Source of the DNA: Bacillota bacterium
GTDB lineage: Bacteria > Bacillota > Clostridia > Peptostreptococcales > Anaerovoracaceae
DNA length: 64,000 bases
NCBI GenBank assembly: GCA_017522185.1
Contig: JAFWZZ010000027.1
Coordinates: 1 to 64,000, forward strand
Reading direction: 5' to 3'
The position numbers and the translations under genes are program-made. The notes under the pieces are model-generated. The model ran no database searches. It was not told the DNA's origin and worked only from the letters and a program-made list of their open reading frames with translations. Of the stretch, positions 19,063 to 26,650 are shown piece after piece; positions within the stretch are counted from its first letter, which is position 1; each line of letters begins with the position of its first letter.

Positions 19063-22000
19063 ATGTTGAACATCTATTATGGACGGGAGTCCATAGACAA
19101 AGAAAAGTTCATATATGAAAAAATTGCCGAAAAGCAGGGCAGAACGCTGGTCGTCGTACCGGACCAGTATACGCTGGAAGCGGAGAAGCAGGCTTTTCGG
19201 CTTCTTCATACCCGGGGGCTGCTGGATGTGGAGATTATCAGTATGTCCAGACTGGGCAGCAGACTGTTGGCAGCACAGGGAGGCGGACGCAGGACGTTTA
19301 TCGATAAATACGGACGTCACATGATCCTTTCCCGCATTGCGAAGACGTGCAGGGAGGATCTGCAGGTCTTCGGCAGCACCATGGAGAAACCTGCCTTCCT
19401 GGAAATGACCAATAACTTCATTTCTGAGATGAAGCAGTACGAGGTGAAACCGTGTGATCTGGCAGAGATGCGCAGCGGTCTGGAGGAAGGGACGCTGCTG
19501 GCCCGCAAGCTGACAGACCTTCAGCTGATTTATGAGAAGTATGAAGAGGCAATCTGTGACAAATATACCGACGCAGAGGATCTGATTTCTCTGTATACGG
19601 AGAAAATCAAGGACGCGCCGGAGATCGCGGACAGCGAAATCTGGGTGTATGGATTTGACAGCTTTGCGCCGAAAGCTCTATCGGTATTAGGCAATCTGAT
19701 GGCTGCGGCAAAGGATTTTCATATCTTCCTGACCTGTGATGAAAACTGCAGTGACGAAGGGTTGTTCCGGCTGCCGCAGATTGTCATGGGAAAGTTGCAG
19801 GCACAGGCGCAGGCTTTTGGTGTGGCATGCAGAGTCCAGAAAGTCGACAGCGGTTATGAAGTTATAAACCGCGCCCCTGCCATGCGGACGATAGAAAGAC
19901 AGCTTTACGCTGGATGCACCCTGCCGGAAGCGGACCACCGGGGACTGACCATGGTGGAAGCAGCCAGCATGTATGGCGAGGCAGAATCTGCCGCTGCCTA
20001 TGTGCTGCATCTTTTGCGGGACAAAGGTTACCGCTGTCGTGATATCGTCATGATCTGTAACGATCCAAAGACACGGGGATCCATTCTGCGCCGCGTCTTT
20101 GCGGAATACGGTATGGAAATCTTTAACGACCAGAAACGAAGCATTGCAAGCTCGCCTGTCGCAATCTATGTGGTGTCCCTGCTTGAAACGGTGCTGAACC
20201 GTTATCAGACGGCGGACCTGCTGAAAACGCTGAAAACGGGATTTACCTGCCTGACAGAAGCGGAGATCGAGGATCTGGAAAACTATGCTTTCAAGTACCG
20301 CATCAAAGGGACCATGTGGAAGAAGCCTTTCGTAAAAGGACAGATGGAATATGGCGTTGACGGGCTGGAAGAATTGAATCAGCTCCGGGAAACGGCGGTG
20401 GCTGTCTTTGGAGGCGTGGAACAGATCGTGAAAGAATCCAAAACCGTAGCTGTCTTCCTGGAAAAATACTACGACTACCTGGTGACACAGGTAGGTCTGG
20501 ATGGATACATTACGAACTTAATTGCCCTGCAGGAAGCGCAGGAAGATCTGGACCTGGCGGAAGAAACCCGTCAGACCTGGGGAAAAATTACGGAGCTTTT
20601 GGATCAGATTATGGAGCTTTCCGGGGAAGAACCGTTCCGCGGTGAAGAATTTCTGCTTCTCCTTCAGTCCGGTCTTTCTCAGATGGAAGTGGGCATCCTG
20701 CCGCCGACATCGGACAATCTCATGCTGGGTACCATGCAGCGAACCAGAAGCGGCGAAGCCAAGGCGGTGCTGGTTATCGGTGCCAACGAAGGACTGCTGC
20801 CGAAGGATGCGACAGCAGAAGGGCTGTTCAGCCTGGAAGAACTGGAATATCTGGCTGGAGAGGACGACAGCAGAGCCTTATGCAAAAGCGACGGCATCCG
20901 CATCATGGAGGAACAGTTGGCAATTTACCGAAACCTGTGCAAGGCATCGGAGTCCCTTTGGATTAGCTATGCCGTCAGCGATGAGGACGGGAAGGAAACT
21001 CGGCCATCGGAAATCGTCGATGCAATGCGGAAACTGTTCCCGAACCTGCAGACAGAGAAAGACGTGCTGAACCGTGGAGATATGGGAAGCTTTCTGGGCG
21101 GCAAGGTGAACACCCTGCGTCATCTGACCAAGGCGCTGCAGGCAGGTGAAAAGGGAGAACCGGTTGATCCGGCATGGAAGGCGGTTCTGGACTGGTTCCA
21201 GAGAGAAGAAAAGGGCATCGTAGAGCGGATTCTTGCCGGGTTGGATTTCAAGAACCGGCAGGCTGATCTGCCCCAGGATCTGGTAGAACTTCTGTATAAG
21301 AAAAACGAAGGCGAACCGCTGACCATCAGTCCGTCCAGACTGGAACGTTTCAGCAGGTGCCCTTTTGCTCATTTTGTGACCTATGGACTAAAGCCGGAGG
21401 AACGGAGAGTCTTTGAGGCAGCCAGCCGCGAAATCGGGGACATCTATCACCAGTGCCTCATGGAATTATCGGAAACTTTGACAAAGGAGGACAAGTGGGA
21501 GACCGTGACCGAAGAGGAGTGCCGGAACTTTGTGGAAACGGTGGCGGCCAGGGAGGCTGCACAATACAGGGAAGGCCTGTTCCAGCTGGGGAACGAAGAA
21601 AAGTATAAACTCTCCCGTATCGGGGAGACCTGTTTCCACGTGTGCTGGGCCCTGATTGAACAGGTGCGTTCCGGTGAGATTATCCGGAGCCGGTTCGAGG
21701 AGCCTTTTGGGAAGAAACATCAGATTCCTCCGATTACGGTAGACTGTGGGTCCCAGGTTGTGCAGATCGAAGGTATCATCGACCGTTTCGACCAGTTGAA
21801 GGATGACCGGGTGAAGATCATCGACTACAAAACCGGTCGGGAAATCTTCGACATCAAAGAGGCCAGAGGAGGCTACAGGCTGCAGCTTATGCTGTATCTG
21901 AAGGCGGCCCAGGAACAGAAGCGGAAGCCGGCGGGTGTTTTCTATTTTCTCATCGATGAGCCGAAGGTGGATCTGACCGATATAGAAAAAGAAAAAGTTT

Positions 22001-22368
22001 TTGAAAAAATTTCAAAAGAAATGAGGAAATCTTTCCGACTTAATGGTATAATGGTCGAGGACCCGACGGTGATCCGCAGTATTGCCGGAGAGTTCGACGG
22101 TTACTCGGATATTCTGCCGCTCAGAAATACCAAGGAAGGTATTAAGGCAACTTCCGAGAATTTCCTACTCAGTGAAGAGGATTTTCAGAAGCTGCAGGCG
22201 GAGATGGATGTGCAGATCGGGAAACTGTGCGAGGAGCTGGTTTCCGGTAAGATTGCAATCCAGCCGAAGAAGACCGAAAAAACATCACCTTGTGTGTATT
22301 GTCAGTTTAAGAGCATCTGTCGTTTCGATACGGCGTTTGAGGGCTGCAATTACGAGGTAATATCATAA
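19063..22368 (+). CDS. addB: ATP-dependent helicase/nuclease subunit B
   Basis: AddB is the second subunit of the RecBCD-like AddAB complex, which resects double-strand breaks for recombination. The 1101-residue protein begins with a degenerate helicase fold (IYYGRES..., VVVPDQYTLEAEKQAF) and ends with the RecB-type nuclease: DYKTGRE and the four-cysteine Fe-S staple CPF... with CVYCQFKSIC near the C-terminus. TAGGAG lies before the ATG. The usual partner addA does not follow within the window; a tRNA and prophage do. Confidence 0.92.
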   Translation: MLNIYYGRESIDKEKFIYEKIAEKQGRTLVVVPDQYTLEAEKQAFRLLHTRGLLDVEIISMSRLGSRLLAAQGGGRRTFIDKYGRHMILSRIAKTCREDLQVFGSTMEKPAFLEMTNNFISEMKQYEVKPCDLAEMRSGLEEGTLLARKLTDLQLIYEKYEEAICDKYTDAEDLISLYTEKIKDAPEIADSEIWVYGFDSFAPKALSVLGNLMAAAKDFHIFLTCDENCSDEGLFRLPQIVMGKLQAQAQAFGVACRVQKVDSGYEVINRAPAMRTIERQLYAGCTLPEADHRGLTMVEAASMYGEAESAAAYVLHLLRDKGYRCRDIVMICNDPKTRGSILRRVFAEYGMEIFNDQKRSIASSPVAIYVVSLLETVLNRYQTADLLKTLKTGFTCLTEAEIEDLENYAFKYRIKGTMWKKPFVKGQMEYGVDGLEELNQLRETAVAVFGGVEQIVKESKTVAVFLEKYYDYLVTQVGLDGYITNLIALQEAQEDLDLAEETRQTWGKITELLDQIMELSGEEPFRGEEFLLLLQSGLSQMEVGILPPTSDNLMLGTMQRTRSGEAKAVLVIGANEGLLPKDATAEGLFSLEELEYLAGEDDSRALCKSDGIRIMEEQLAIYRNLCKASESLWISYAVSDEDGKETRPSEIVDAMRKLFPNLQTEKDVLNRGDMGSFLGGKVNTLRHLTKALQAGEKGEPVDPAWKAVLDWFQREEKGIVERILAGLDFKNRQADLPQDLVELLYKKNEGEPLTISPSRLERFSRCPFAHFVTYGLKPEERRVFEAASREIGDIYHQCLMELSETLTKEDKWETVTEEECRNFVETVAAREAAQYREGLFQLGNEEKYKLSRIGETCFHVCWALIEQVRSGEIIRSRFEEPFGKKHQIPPITVDCGSQVVQIEGIIDRFDQLKDDRVKIIDYKTGREIFDIKEARGGYRLQLMLYLKAAQEQKRKPAGVFYFLIDEPKVDLTDIEKEKVFEKISKEMRKSFRLNGIMVEDPTVIRSIAGEFDGYSDILPLRNTKEGIKATSENFLLSEEDFQKLQAEMDVQIGKLCEELVSGKIAIQPKKTEKTSPCVYCQFKSICRFDTAFEGCNYEVIS

Positions 22369-22380
22369 TAACGAAGTTGA

Positions 22381-22439
22381 GGACGGCGCGCTCTTTGCGT
22401 GGGCAATATTTGGCAGTTTGTGCGCCGCCTTTGATTTTT
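22381..22439 (+). terminator. Probable addB terminator
   Basis: GGaCGGCGC (22381-22389) pairs with GCGCCGCC (22422-22429) and is followed by TTTGATTTTT that ends one base before the tRNA. The loop is long (about 32 nt), so confidence is moderate. Confidence 0.45.
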
Positions 22440-22515
22440 GCTTCCGTGGCTCAGTTGGCAGAGCAGCGCATTCGTAACGCGCAGGTCGCCGGTTCGATCC
22501 CGGCCGGGAGCTCCA
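22440..22515 (+). tRNA. tRNA-Thr (anticodon CGU)
   Basis: A 76-nt cloverleaf with acceptor GCTTCCG/CGGGAGC, D-stem GCTC/GAGC, anticodon loop TTCGTAA, T-arm GCCGG-TTCGATC-CCGGC and encoded CCA. The top anticodon-stem pair next to the loop is A-C rather than A-T. The 3' part from position 22466 is the left attachment core of the prophage; the gene remains intact. Confidence 0.93.
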
Positions 22516-22523
22516 TAAGAAAA
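22466..22523. repeat. attL core
   Basis: 58 bp from the anticodon arm of tRNA-Thr through CCA and ATAAGAAAA, identical to 56867-56924. After integration the host part supplies the tRNA 5' half and the phage part restores the 3' half. Confidence 0.95.
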
Positions 22524-22567
22524 CCACCTATAAACGTTGGAATTTCAACGAGCATAGGTGGTTTTTT
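22520..22567 (+). terminator. Phage-supplied terminator behind tRNA-Thr
   Basis: AAAACCACCTAT (22520-22531) pairs with ATAGGTGGTTTT (22554-22565), with an inner CGTTG/CAACG stem, ending in TTTTTT. Its first A residues belong to the att core, so the phage brings a replacement terminator for the tRNA. Confidence 0.85.
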
Positions 22568-22617
22568 CTTTGCCATTTTGCTTACAGTTATTTACAATTT
22601 AATGGTAAAAAAGTGGC

Positions 22618-23730
22618 TTAAAGTGCCTTTAGGTGTTGCACTTGGTGTTGCACCTCTTTTTCCGGCTGCATTTTCTTGGCTGCCTGAATGATGGTCGTCT
22701 GATCCGCATGTGTATAGATGTTTGCCGTGAGTGCAACATCGGAATGCCCCATCAGGTACTGCGCACTTCGTAGGTCTACACCTTTTTTCTGCAGGTCGGT
22801 ACAGAAAGTATGACGGAGACAGTAGGAGGTCAAATCAGTTGCCAGGGGCTTAACACCAACCAGCTGCTTGGTATCTGGATCCACCTTGCACCCCATGGAG
22901 ATATTGATGTCCTTCTTGAAGCTTTCCCACAATCTGCGCCGACTGGTCTCGGAACGTTTCACCCCTTTTGTGTTAGGACAGATATAGGAGAACTTTGGGG
23001 TATCTTTGATGATGTTGTATAAATCGTCATGAAGAGGGACCAGCCTATCCGCGTTGTCTGATTTGGTACCGCGGATGTGCAGCATGTGGTATTCATGAAC
23101 TTGGCCAAAGTCGTCTGTTTCACTCAAAGTTTGGATGTCCATCCCCATACACTCGGCTGCCTCAGATGGGCGACAGCCACAATATAGCATCAAAAGCCAT
23201 AGGGTGTACTTGCTACCAGAGAAGGCAACCTTCAGTATATGACTGCGTTCCACATCAGTGATGGACCGGCGGCTTGTCTTGGTTCCTGCCGGTCGCTGGA
23301 TGTACTTGGCCGGGTTGGTAGCAATGTACTTATTTTCGATGGCACGCTCAAAGAGGAAGTTGAGCATTTGGTATACCTGATTGATTTGGTATTTCGAATT
23401 GCCTTTTTGCAGATTGATAACCTGCTGACAGTGCATCGGTGTAATCTTCTTCAGGGGATAACTGCCGATATGTTCCAGGATACAGTGATTCATCCGGTTC
23501 ACGTATTTCTTTTGCGTGATATCCGCTTGATTAGTCTTATATGTATCGATACAGATTTCGGCCCATTTCTTTAACGGCATATCTCCGCTGAGAAGCTTCT
23601 TTCCTTCTTCCAGGTCGCGAAGTTTCATCGCCTTCTTTACTTCAACTTCTACTTCGTCTTTTCCTCTAACATAGTAACGCTTTCCTTCAAAGGTAAACGT
23701 CCTAGTCACATAATTCTGTTTCTTAGCCAT
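22618..23730 (-). CDS. int: Tyrosine recombinase (prophage integrase)
   Basis: 370 residues. An N-terminal SAM-like core-binding domain (about 55-150) is followed by the catalytic domain: CGCRPSEAAE with the first Arg, YCLRHTF where Tyr replaces the usual His of box II, LMGHSD, and nucleophile Tyr in ANIYTHAD. AGGAAAGGAG precedes the ATG. It reads toward attL and its last codons contain two copies of GTGTTGCAC, probably integrase arm sites. Confidence 0.93.
   Translation of the reverse strand: MAKKQNYVTRTFTFEGKRYYVRGKDEVEVEVKKAMKLRDLEEGKKLLSGDMPLKKWAEICIDTYKTNQADITQKKYVNRMNHCILEHIGSYPLKKITPMHCQQVINLQKGNSKYQINQVYQMLNFLFERAIENKYIATNPAKYIQRPAGTKTSRRSITDVERSHILKVAFSGSKYTLWLLMLYCGCRPSEAAECMGMDIQTLSETDDFGQVHEYHMLHIRGTKSDNADRLVPLHDDLYNIIKDTPKFSYICPNTKGVKRSETSRRRLWESFKKDINISMGCKVDPDTKQLVGVKPLATDLTSYCLRHTFCTDLQKKGVDLRSAQYLMGHSDVALTANIYTHADQTTIIQAAKKMQPEKEVQHQVQHLKAL
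22633..22653. promoter_or_regulatory. Putative integrase arm-type sites, left
   Basis: GTGTTGCAC occurs at 22633-22641 and 22645-22653, start-to-start 12 bp, inside the 3' end of int. The same core (TGTTGCAC) with the same 12-bp phase occurs beside attR. Confidence 0.55.
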
Positions 23731-23775
23731 TGAATGACTCCTTTCCTAAAAAAGGGTACAAAAATACCCCAAACG

Positions 23776-23804
23776 TTGAAAGTTGGGGCAATGTATGATA
23801 CAAT
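23776..23804 (+). promoter_or_regulatory. Promoter of a short transcript, overlapped by a palindrome
   Basis: TTGAAA (23776-23781) and TACAAT (23799-23804) are 17 bp apart. The spacer carries the perfect palindrome TGTATGATACA (23792-23802). Confidence 0.6.
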
Positions 23805-23837
23805 GATTTTGTTAAGGAGTTCGGAATGTATCATACA
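23792..23837. promoter_or_regulatory. Paired TGTATnATACA operators
   Basis: TGTATGATACA (23792-23802) and TGTATCATACA (23827-23837) are each palindromes, centres 35 bp apart; together with flanks they form a 16-bp inverted repeat (23787-23802 / 23827-23842). One lies in the promoter spacer, the other in the early transcribed region, as expected of a repressor site pair. Confidence 0.5.
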
Positions 23838-23884
23838 TTGCCGAATATGTAAACCGTCCCTGTTGCCGCAGGGGCGGTTTTTGT
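23811..23884 (+). ncRNA. Possible ~74-nt phage transcript
   Basis: The region runs from just after the promoter at 23776-23804 to the terminator at 23851-23884. It holds no plausible gene beyond a 7-codon ORF after AAGGAG. Existence inferred from the promoter and terminator only. Confidence 0.35.
23851..23884 (+). terminator. Terminator of the first short unit
   Basis: AAACCGTCCCTG (23851-23862) pairs with CAGGGGCGGTTT (23869-23880; one T-G pair) and is followed by TTT. Confidence 0.75.
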
Positions 23885-23965
23885 ATGAAAAAATATCTAT
23901 TTAGAGAAAACAAAAGGTTGCACTTTGTATTCTGCTGGTTTATAATGTATCTACAAAAGAAAACC

Positions 23966-23994
23966 TTGACAAACTAGTAACAAAGTGATAATAT
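23966..23994 (+). promoter_or_regulatory. Strong promoter of a second short unit
   Basis: TTGACA (23966-23971), 17-bp spacer, TAATAT (23989-23994). It faces a terminator about 75 bp downstream. Confidence 0.65.
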
Positions 23995-24000
23995 AATGCG

Positions 24001-24094
24001 GTTCGCATATAATATCTATGTGTACACCAGTAAGCTCATCTACCATCTATAGGAAGAAGGAGTAACGAAGACGCTTGGATGCCAAGCGTCTTTT
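24001..24094 (+). ncRNA. Candidate small RNA between integrase and the DUF3800 cassette
   Basis: About 95 nt from a consensus promoter to a 9-bp perfect hairpin terminator. It contains GAAGAAGGAG but no ORF of reasonable length follows. It is convergent with, and ends close to, the minus-strand cassette at 24101-25289, so it could act as a regulatory RNA. Inferred only. Confidence 0.45.
24070..24094 (+). terminator. Terminator of the second short unit
   Basis: GACGCTTGG (24070-24078) and CCAAGCGTC (24082-24090) form a perfect stem with a 3-nt loop, then TTTT. The reverse direction lacks a T-run. Confidence 0.75.
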
Positions 24095-24100
24095 GCATTA

Positions 24101-24589
24101 TTAGGCATTCTTTTTAACATATTCACTATACTCTTTAAGTAATTTTTTCTTTCTATGACCATGAAGAGGATAGGCCGTCCAAAAGAGACAGTAATCGGAA
24201 CGTTCGTCCAAAACCACAATATAGTTAATTTCAGGACAGAAGATTAGGATTCTCTGCTTCCCTCCTCTTTTATTCTTCCAAACTAAGATTTTTTCGCAGT
24301 TCTGTGCGCAATAGCTTAAAATATATCCTGGCCATGCGATTCGTTCAAATCGTCGCAAATCAGCAGTTCTATCGTCTTCTTCTGGACCTTCTGAAGTAAT
24401 ATGCCAAAAGGTACAGGACTTGTCTTTTGTCATTGGATGCTTTTTATGCCGAATAGGTTTGCCGTTCCATTCGAAGTAATGGGTCCCCAATGTGGTCAAA
24501 TATAATTGATAGGCAGCATCCTCGTATTTTTGATAATCCCCATCATAGTCTCGAAGGTATATTAAATCTGGAATTCTTTCGCAGCACAT
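24101..24589 (-). CDS. Hypothetical phage protein, second gene of the DUF3800 cassette
   Basis: 162 residues, no membrane segment. Conserved-looking features are HITSEGPEEDDRTADLRRFERIAWP in the middle (His, several Arg) and a C-terminal VVLDERSDYCLFWTAYPLHGHRKKKLLKEY. Proteins with this layout occur in many phages and may belong to a BECR/RelE-like RNase fold, but that is inference. The GGGAGG ribosome site lies in the last codons of the DUF3800 gene and the ATG is one base after its stop, so the two are translationally coupled. Low GC. Confidence 0.75.
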   Translation of the reverse strand: MCCERIPDLIYLRDYDGDYQKYEDAAYQLYLTTLGTHYFEWNGKPIRHKKHPMTKDKSCTFWHITSEGPEEDDRTADLRRFERIAWPGYILSYCAQNCEKILVWKNKRGGKQRILIFCPEINYIVVLDERSDYCLFWTAYPLHGHRKKKLLKEYSEYVKKNA

Positions 24590-24590
24590 A

Positions 24591-25289
24591 TTAAACCTCC
24601 CTTGGCAACCATTTGAAAATATTGAATTTGGATTCAGATTTAGGGGAAGCCATTTTTAAGCTACGGCATGTAGATTCTTCTATATGGTGGATTAGTTTGA
24701 CTTTAGCGGAATTGCCATCAAGACCCCTATTTGCATAAGCAACAGCACCGATGAGCAAATCGGCCAATTGCATTAACTGAATTTGGTCGGAACGCACAAG
24801 CTGGATGTTTTTTACAGTTTCATCAAAGAAGTAGCCGACGGCATTGTTCAGAACGGCTTTTAATGTATCAATCTTTTCGGAACCCTTCGTATCTTTAATG
24901 TCAGCATAAACGTAATATTCTCCTCTAAAATCTATCATTTCACGAAGTGTAAGGAAATAAATTCTTTGATACCAATCATCGTGAGATAAATTGAATTCTT
25001 CATAGTTTAGTTGAGATTTATTAAGCGCAACTACTGCGCGAAAACTGAGAAAAGTATTATCGAAGAATAGATCAATTAGATCTTTGTACATTTCATACTT
25101 CGATTCAGATACTTTTGTCCATTTAATTTCAGCAAACTTATAGATGCCATGCTTTTCCTTGATGTCGAAAATAGATTTATTTATTGCAGCAACCTTTTCT
25201 TTTGGGCAAGAAAGCCCCCCGATTACCATCAAATCAATTTTGTCATTCGGAAGATGACAGCTTTCGTCACAATAAATGTTGTATTTCAT
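24591..25289 (-). CDS. DUF3800 domain protein
   Basis: 232 residues with the DUF3800 hallmarks: N-terminal YCDES (residues 6-10), an acidic YADIKDTKG region, and QLMQLADLLIGAVAY near residue 175. The family is predicted to have an RNase H-like fold with these acidic residues at the active site and is common on mobile elements. The start has a strong GGAGGAG site. First gene of a two-gene operon with the 162-residue protein, placed between integrase and repressor, where temperate phages carry accessory or defence cargo. Function untested. Confidence 0.85.
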   Translation of the reverse strand: MKYNIYCDESCHLPNDKIDLMVIGGLSCPKEKVAAINKSIFDIKEKHGIYKFAEIKWTKVSESKYEMYKDLIDLFFDNTFLSFRAVVALNKSQLNYEEFNLSHDDWYQRIYFLTLREMIDFRGEYYVYADIKDTKGSEKIDTLKAVLNNAVGYFFDETVKNIQLVRSDQIQLMQLADLLIGAVAYANRGLDGNSAKVKLIHHIEESTCRSLKMASPKSESKFNIFKWLPREV

Positions 25290-25386
25290 AACTCCTCCTA
25301 TATAATTTTCGAATCCCGCTCCCTGTTGAACAGTCTCCTGTGAATCTCACACCATTCTCACGTAAAACTCACGTAATACCATATCG

Positions 25387-25398
25387 TTGACATCAACA
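25387..25398. promoter_or_regulatory. Inverted repeat upstream of the DUF3800 cassette
   Basis: GTTGA-CA-TCAAC is a short palindrome about 100 bp before the DUF3800 start. Two direct copies of CTCACGTAA lie next to it. Either could be an operator; evidence is weak. Confidence 0.3.
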
Positions 25399-25430
25399 AA
25401 ATGGTGTTAAGTTGCAGCAAGTAGCACCAA

Positions 25431-25461
25431 AACTTTCAAAAACACGGTATTTTTGAAAGTT
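25431..25461. terminator. 12-bp perfect hairpin downstream of immA
   Basis: AACTTTCAAAAA (25431-25442), 7-nt loop, TTTTTGAAAGTT (25450-25461). It lies about 110 bp past the end of the minus-strand repressor operon and before the DUF3800 cassette; only a TTTT tract follows on the minus strand, so it may be a weak terminator or a protein site. Confidence 0.45.
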
Positions 25462-25568
25462 GTCCACCTGAAACCACAACTATCTGTCAAAAACCTCAAC
25501 CGTTTTCGTGAGTCCGCGAAAATGATAACCATATTTTACATTCCTGGTACCGAAAGTGCAAAGTACAC

Positions 25569-25967
25569 TTACAACGATACATCCAGTATCCCCTGGTACA
25601 CCAGATATTCTCGAAGGAACTCTTCATCTACATCCAGGTACTCAGCCATTTCGTGTGGCTGCGTATAACCCTTGGCCGCAGCTTCACAGATCTGCGCCAC
25701 GGACAAAAGCTTTTCGTAAGCCTTGACCCGCGCCTTGTGTTCCTGCCGGAGCTGGTCCATGTCTGACAAGTAGACGATATTACCGACTGTCAGTTCATGG
25801 TGGGCCAGTTCCTCCGCCAGGACACAGGCTTTCTTTGAAGAGGTACCAATATCCTGACGAATTGCTATTCTATTGCCTTTGATTCTGCCATCGCAGCTGA
25901 TCAAAGGCTTTTCTTTTACAATCAATCCCTTTTCGTATGCTTCGTTTAGAAGTGTCTCGTATGTCAT
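25569..25967 (-). CDS. ImmA/IrrE-like metallopeptidase
   Basis: 132 residues from the ATG at 25967, which has GGGAGGG at proper distance; an in-frame start at 25994 lacks it. The sequence CVLAEELAHHELTVGNI is the ImmA/IrrE zinc motif region (E-x-x-H-H form), followed by ARVKAYEKL and a helical tail. In ICEBs1 the relative ImmA cleaves the repressor ImmR to induce the element. It lies directly downstream of the CI-like repressor on the same strand, so a role in induction is likely. Confidence 0.85.
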   Translation of the reverse strand: MTYETLLNEAYEKGLIVKEKPLISCDGRIKGNRIAIRQDIGTSSKKACVLAEELAHHELTVGNIVYLSDMDQLRQEHKARVKAYEKLLSVAQICEAAAKGYTQPHEMAEYLDVDEEFLREYLVYQGILDVSL

Positions 25968-26006
25968 GATGATCCCTCCCCCCTTAAAGACCAATCCCCT
26001 GTGATA

Positions 26007-26501
26007 TTAGAAGTCTTCACTGTCCATGATGTTATCGTCATGCTTTCTCATCGCATCCGTGACATTGATATCGGTTCTTTCGTGAGCTGCAGACATACCG
26101 TACTCAAAAGTTTGCTCCGCAACCATTAGAGGGTGAATATCTCTAATCTCATAAACGAAACCTTTTACTCGTTCATACTCTTTCTCCAAAACGATATCAA
26201 GCATTTCTTTACCGTGTGCATCCAGCGCACGGTACTTTTTTATGAGCTCGAGTTCGGAATTCTTTATTTCAAAGTCATCGTTTTGCACACTCAGCCCATA
26301 AGCATCCGCGAGAATTTCCGCATAGTCTAGCTCGTACAATTCACACAACTGAAGAAACGTATCTATGTCTGGTTCAGTCACGCCATTTTCGTAGTTACTA
26401 AGAGTCGTATTCTTTATGCCGGTCAGTTTTGTTACATCGCTCTGCTTCAAATTTTTATTTAATCTACCTTCGCGTAGTTGCATTCTCAAATATTCATTCA
26501 T
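26007..26501 (-). CDS. CI/ImmR-like phage repressor (XRE family)
   Basis: 164 residues from ATG 26501 (GGAGG 8 nt upstream). The N-terminal helix-turn-helix is NKNLKQSDVTKLTGIKNTTLSNYENGVTEPD; the rest is helical without a LexA-type peptidase domain, which fits repression relieved by the neighbouring ImmA-like peptidase rather than by RecA. Expected to bind the three operators at 26560-26638 and to hold lysogeny. Confidence 0.88.
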   Translation of the reverse strand: MNEYLRMQLREGRLNKNLKQSDVTKLTGIKNTTLSNYENGVTEPDIDTFLQLCELYELDYAEILADAYGLSVQNDDFEIKNSELELIKKYRALDAHGKEMLDIVLEKEYERVKGFVYEIRDIHPLMVAEQTFEYGMSAAHERTDINVTDAMRKHDDNIMDSEDF

Positions 26502-26525
26502 TTGTTGCACCTCCATTGTATCGAA

Positions 26526-26554
26526 ATTATATACTTAAATTTTGAAATTGTAAA
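26526..26554 (-). promoter_or_regulatory. Leftward (repressor) promoter
   Basis: On the minus strand TTTACA (26549-26554), 17-bp spacer, TATAAT (26526-26531), pointing into the repressor gene. Confidence 0.7.
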
Positions 26555-26559
26555 TAAAA

Positions 26560-26638
26560 ATTCCAAAAAACTTAAAATAAACATTGACATTCCAAAATAC
26601 GTGGAGTAATATACATATAAATCCAAAAAACTTGGAAT
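26560..26638. promoter_or_regulatory. Three-operator lysogeny switch
   Basis: Three 19-bp sites share the form ATTCCAAaaaACTTGGAAT: 26560-26578 (right half decayed), 26589-26607 and 26620-26638 (near-perfect palindrome), centres 29-31 bp apart. The middle one covers the rightward promoter; the first lies just upstream of the leftward -35. Confidence 0.75.
26584..26612 (+). promoter_or_regulatory. Rightward (Cro-side) promoter
   Basis: TTGACA (26584-26589), 17-bp spacer, TAATAT (26607-26612), with the middle operator filling the spacer. Confidence 0.75.
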
Positions 26639-26650
26639 GGAGGTGAGAAA

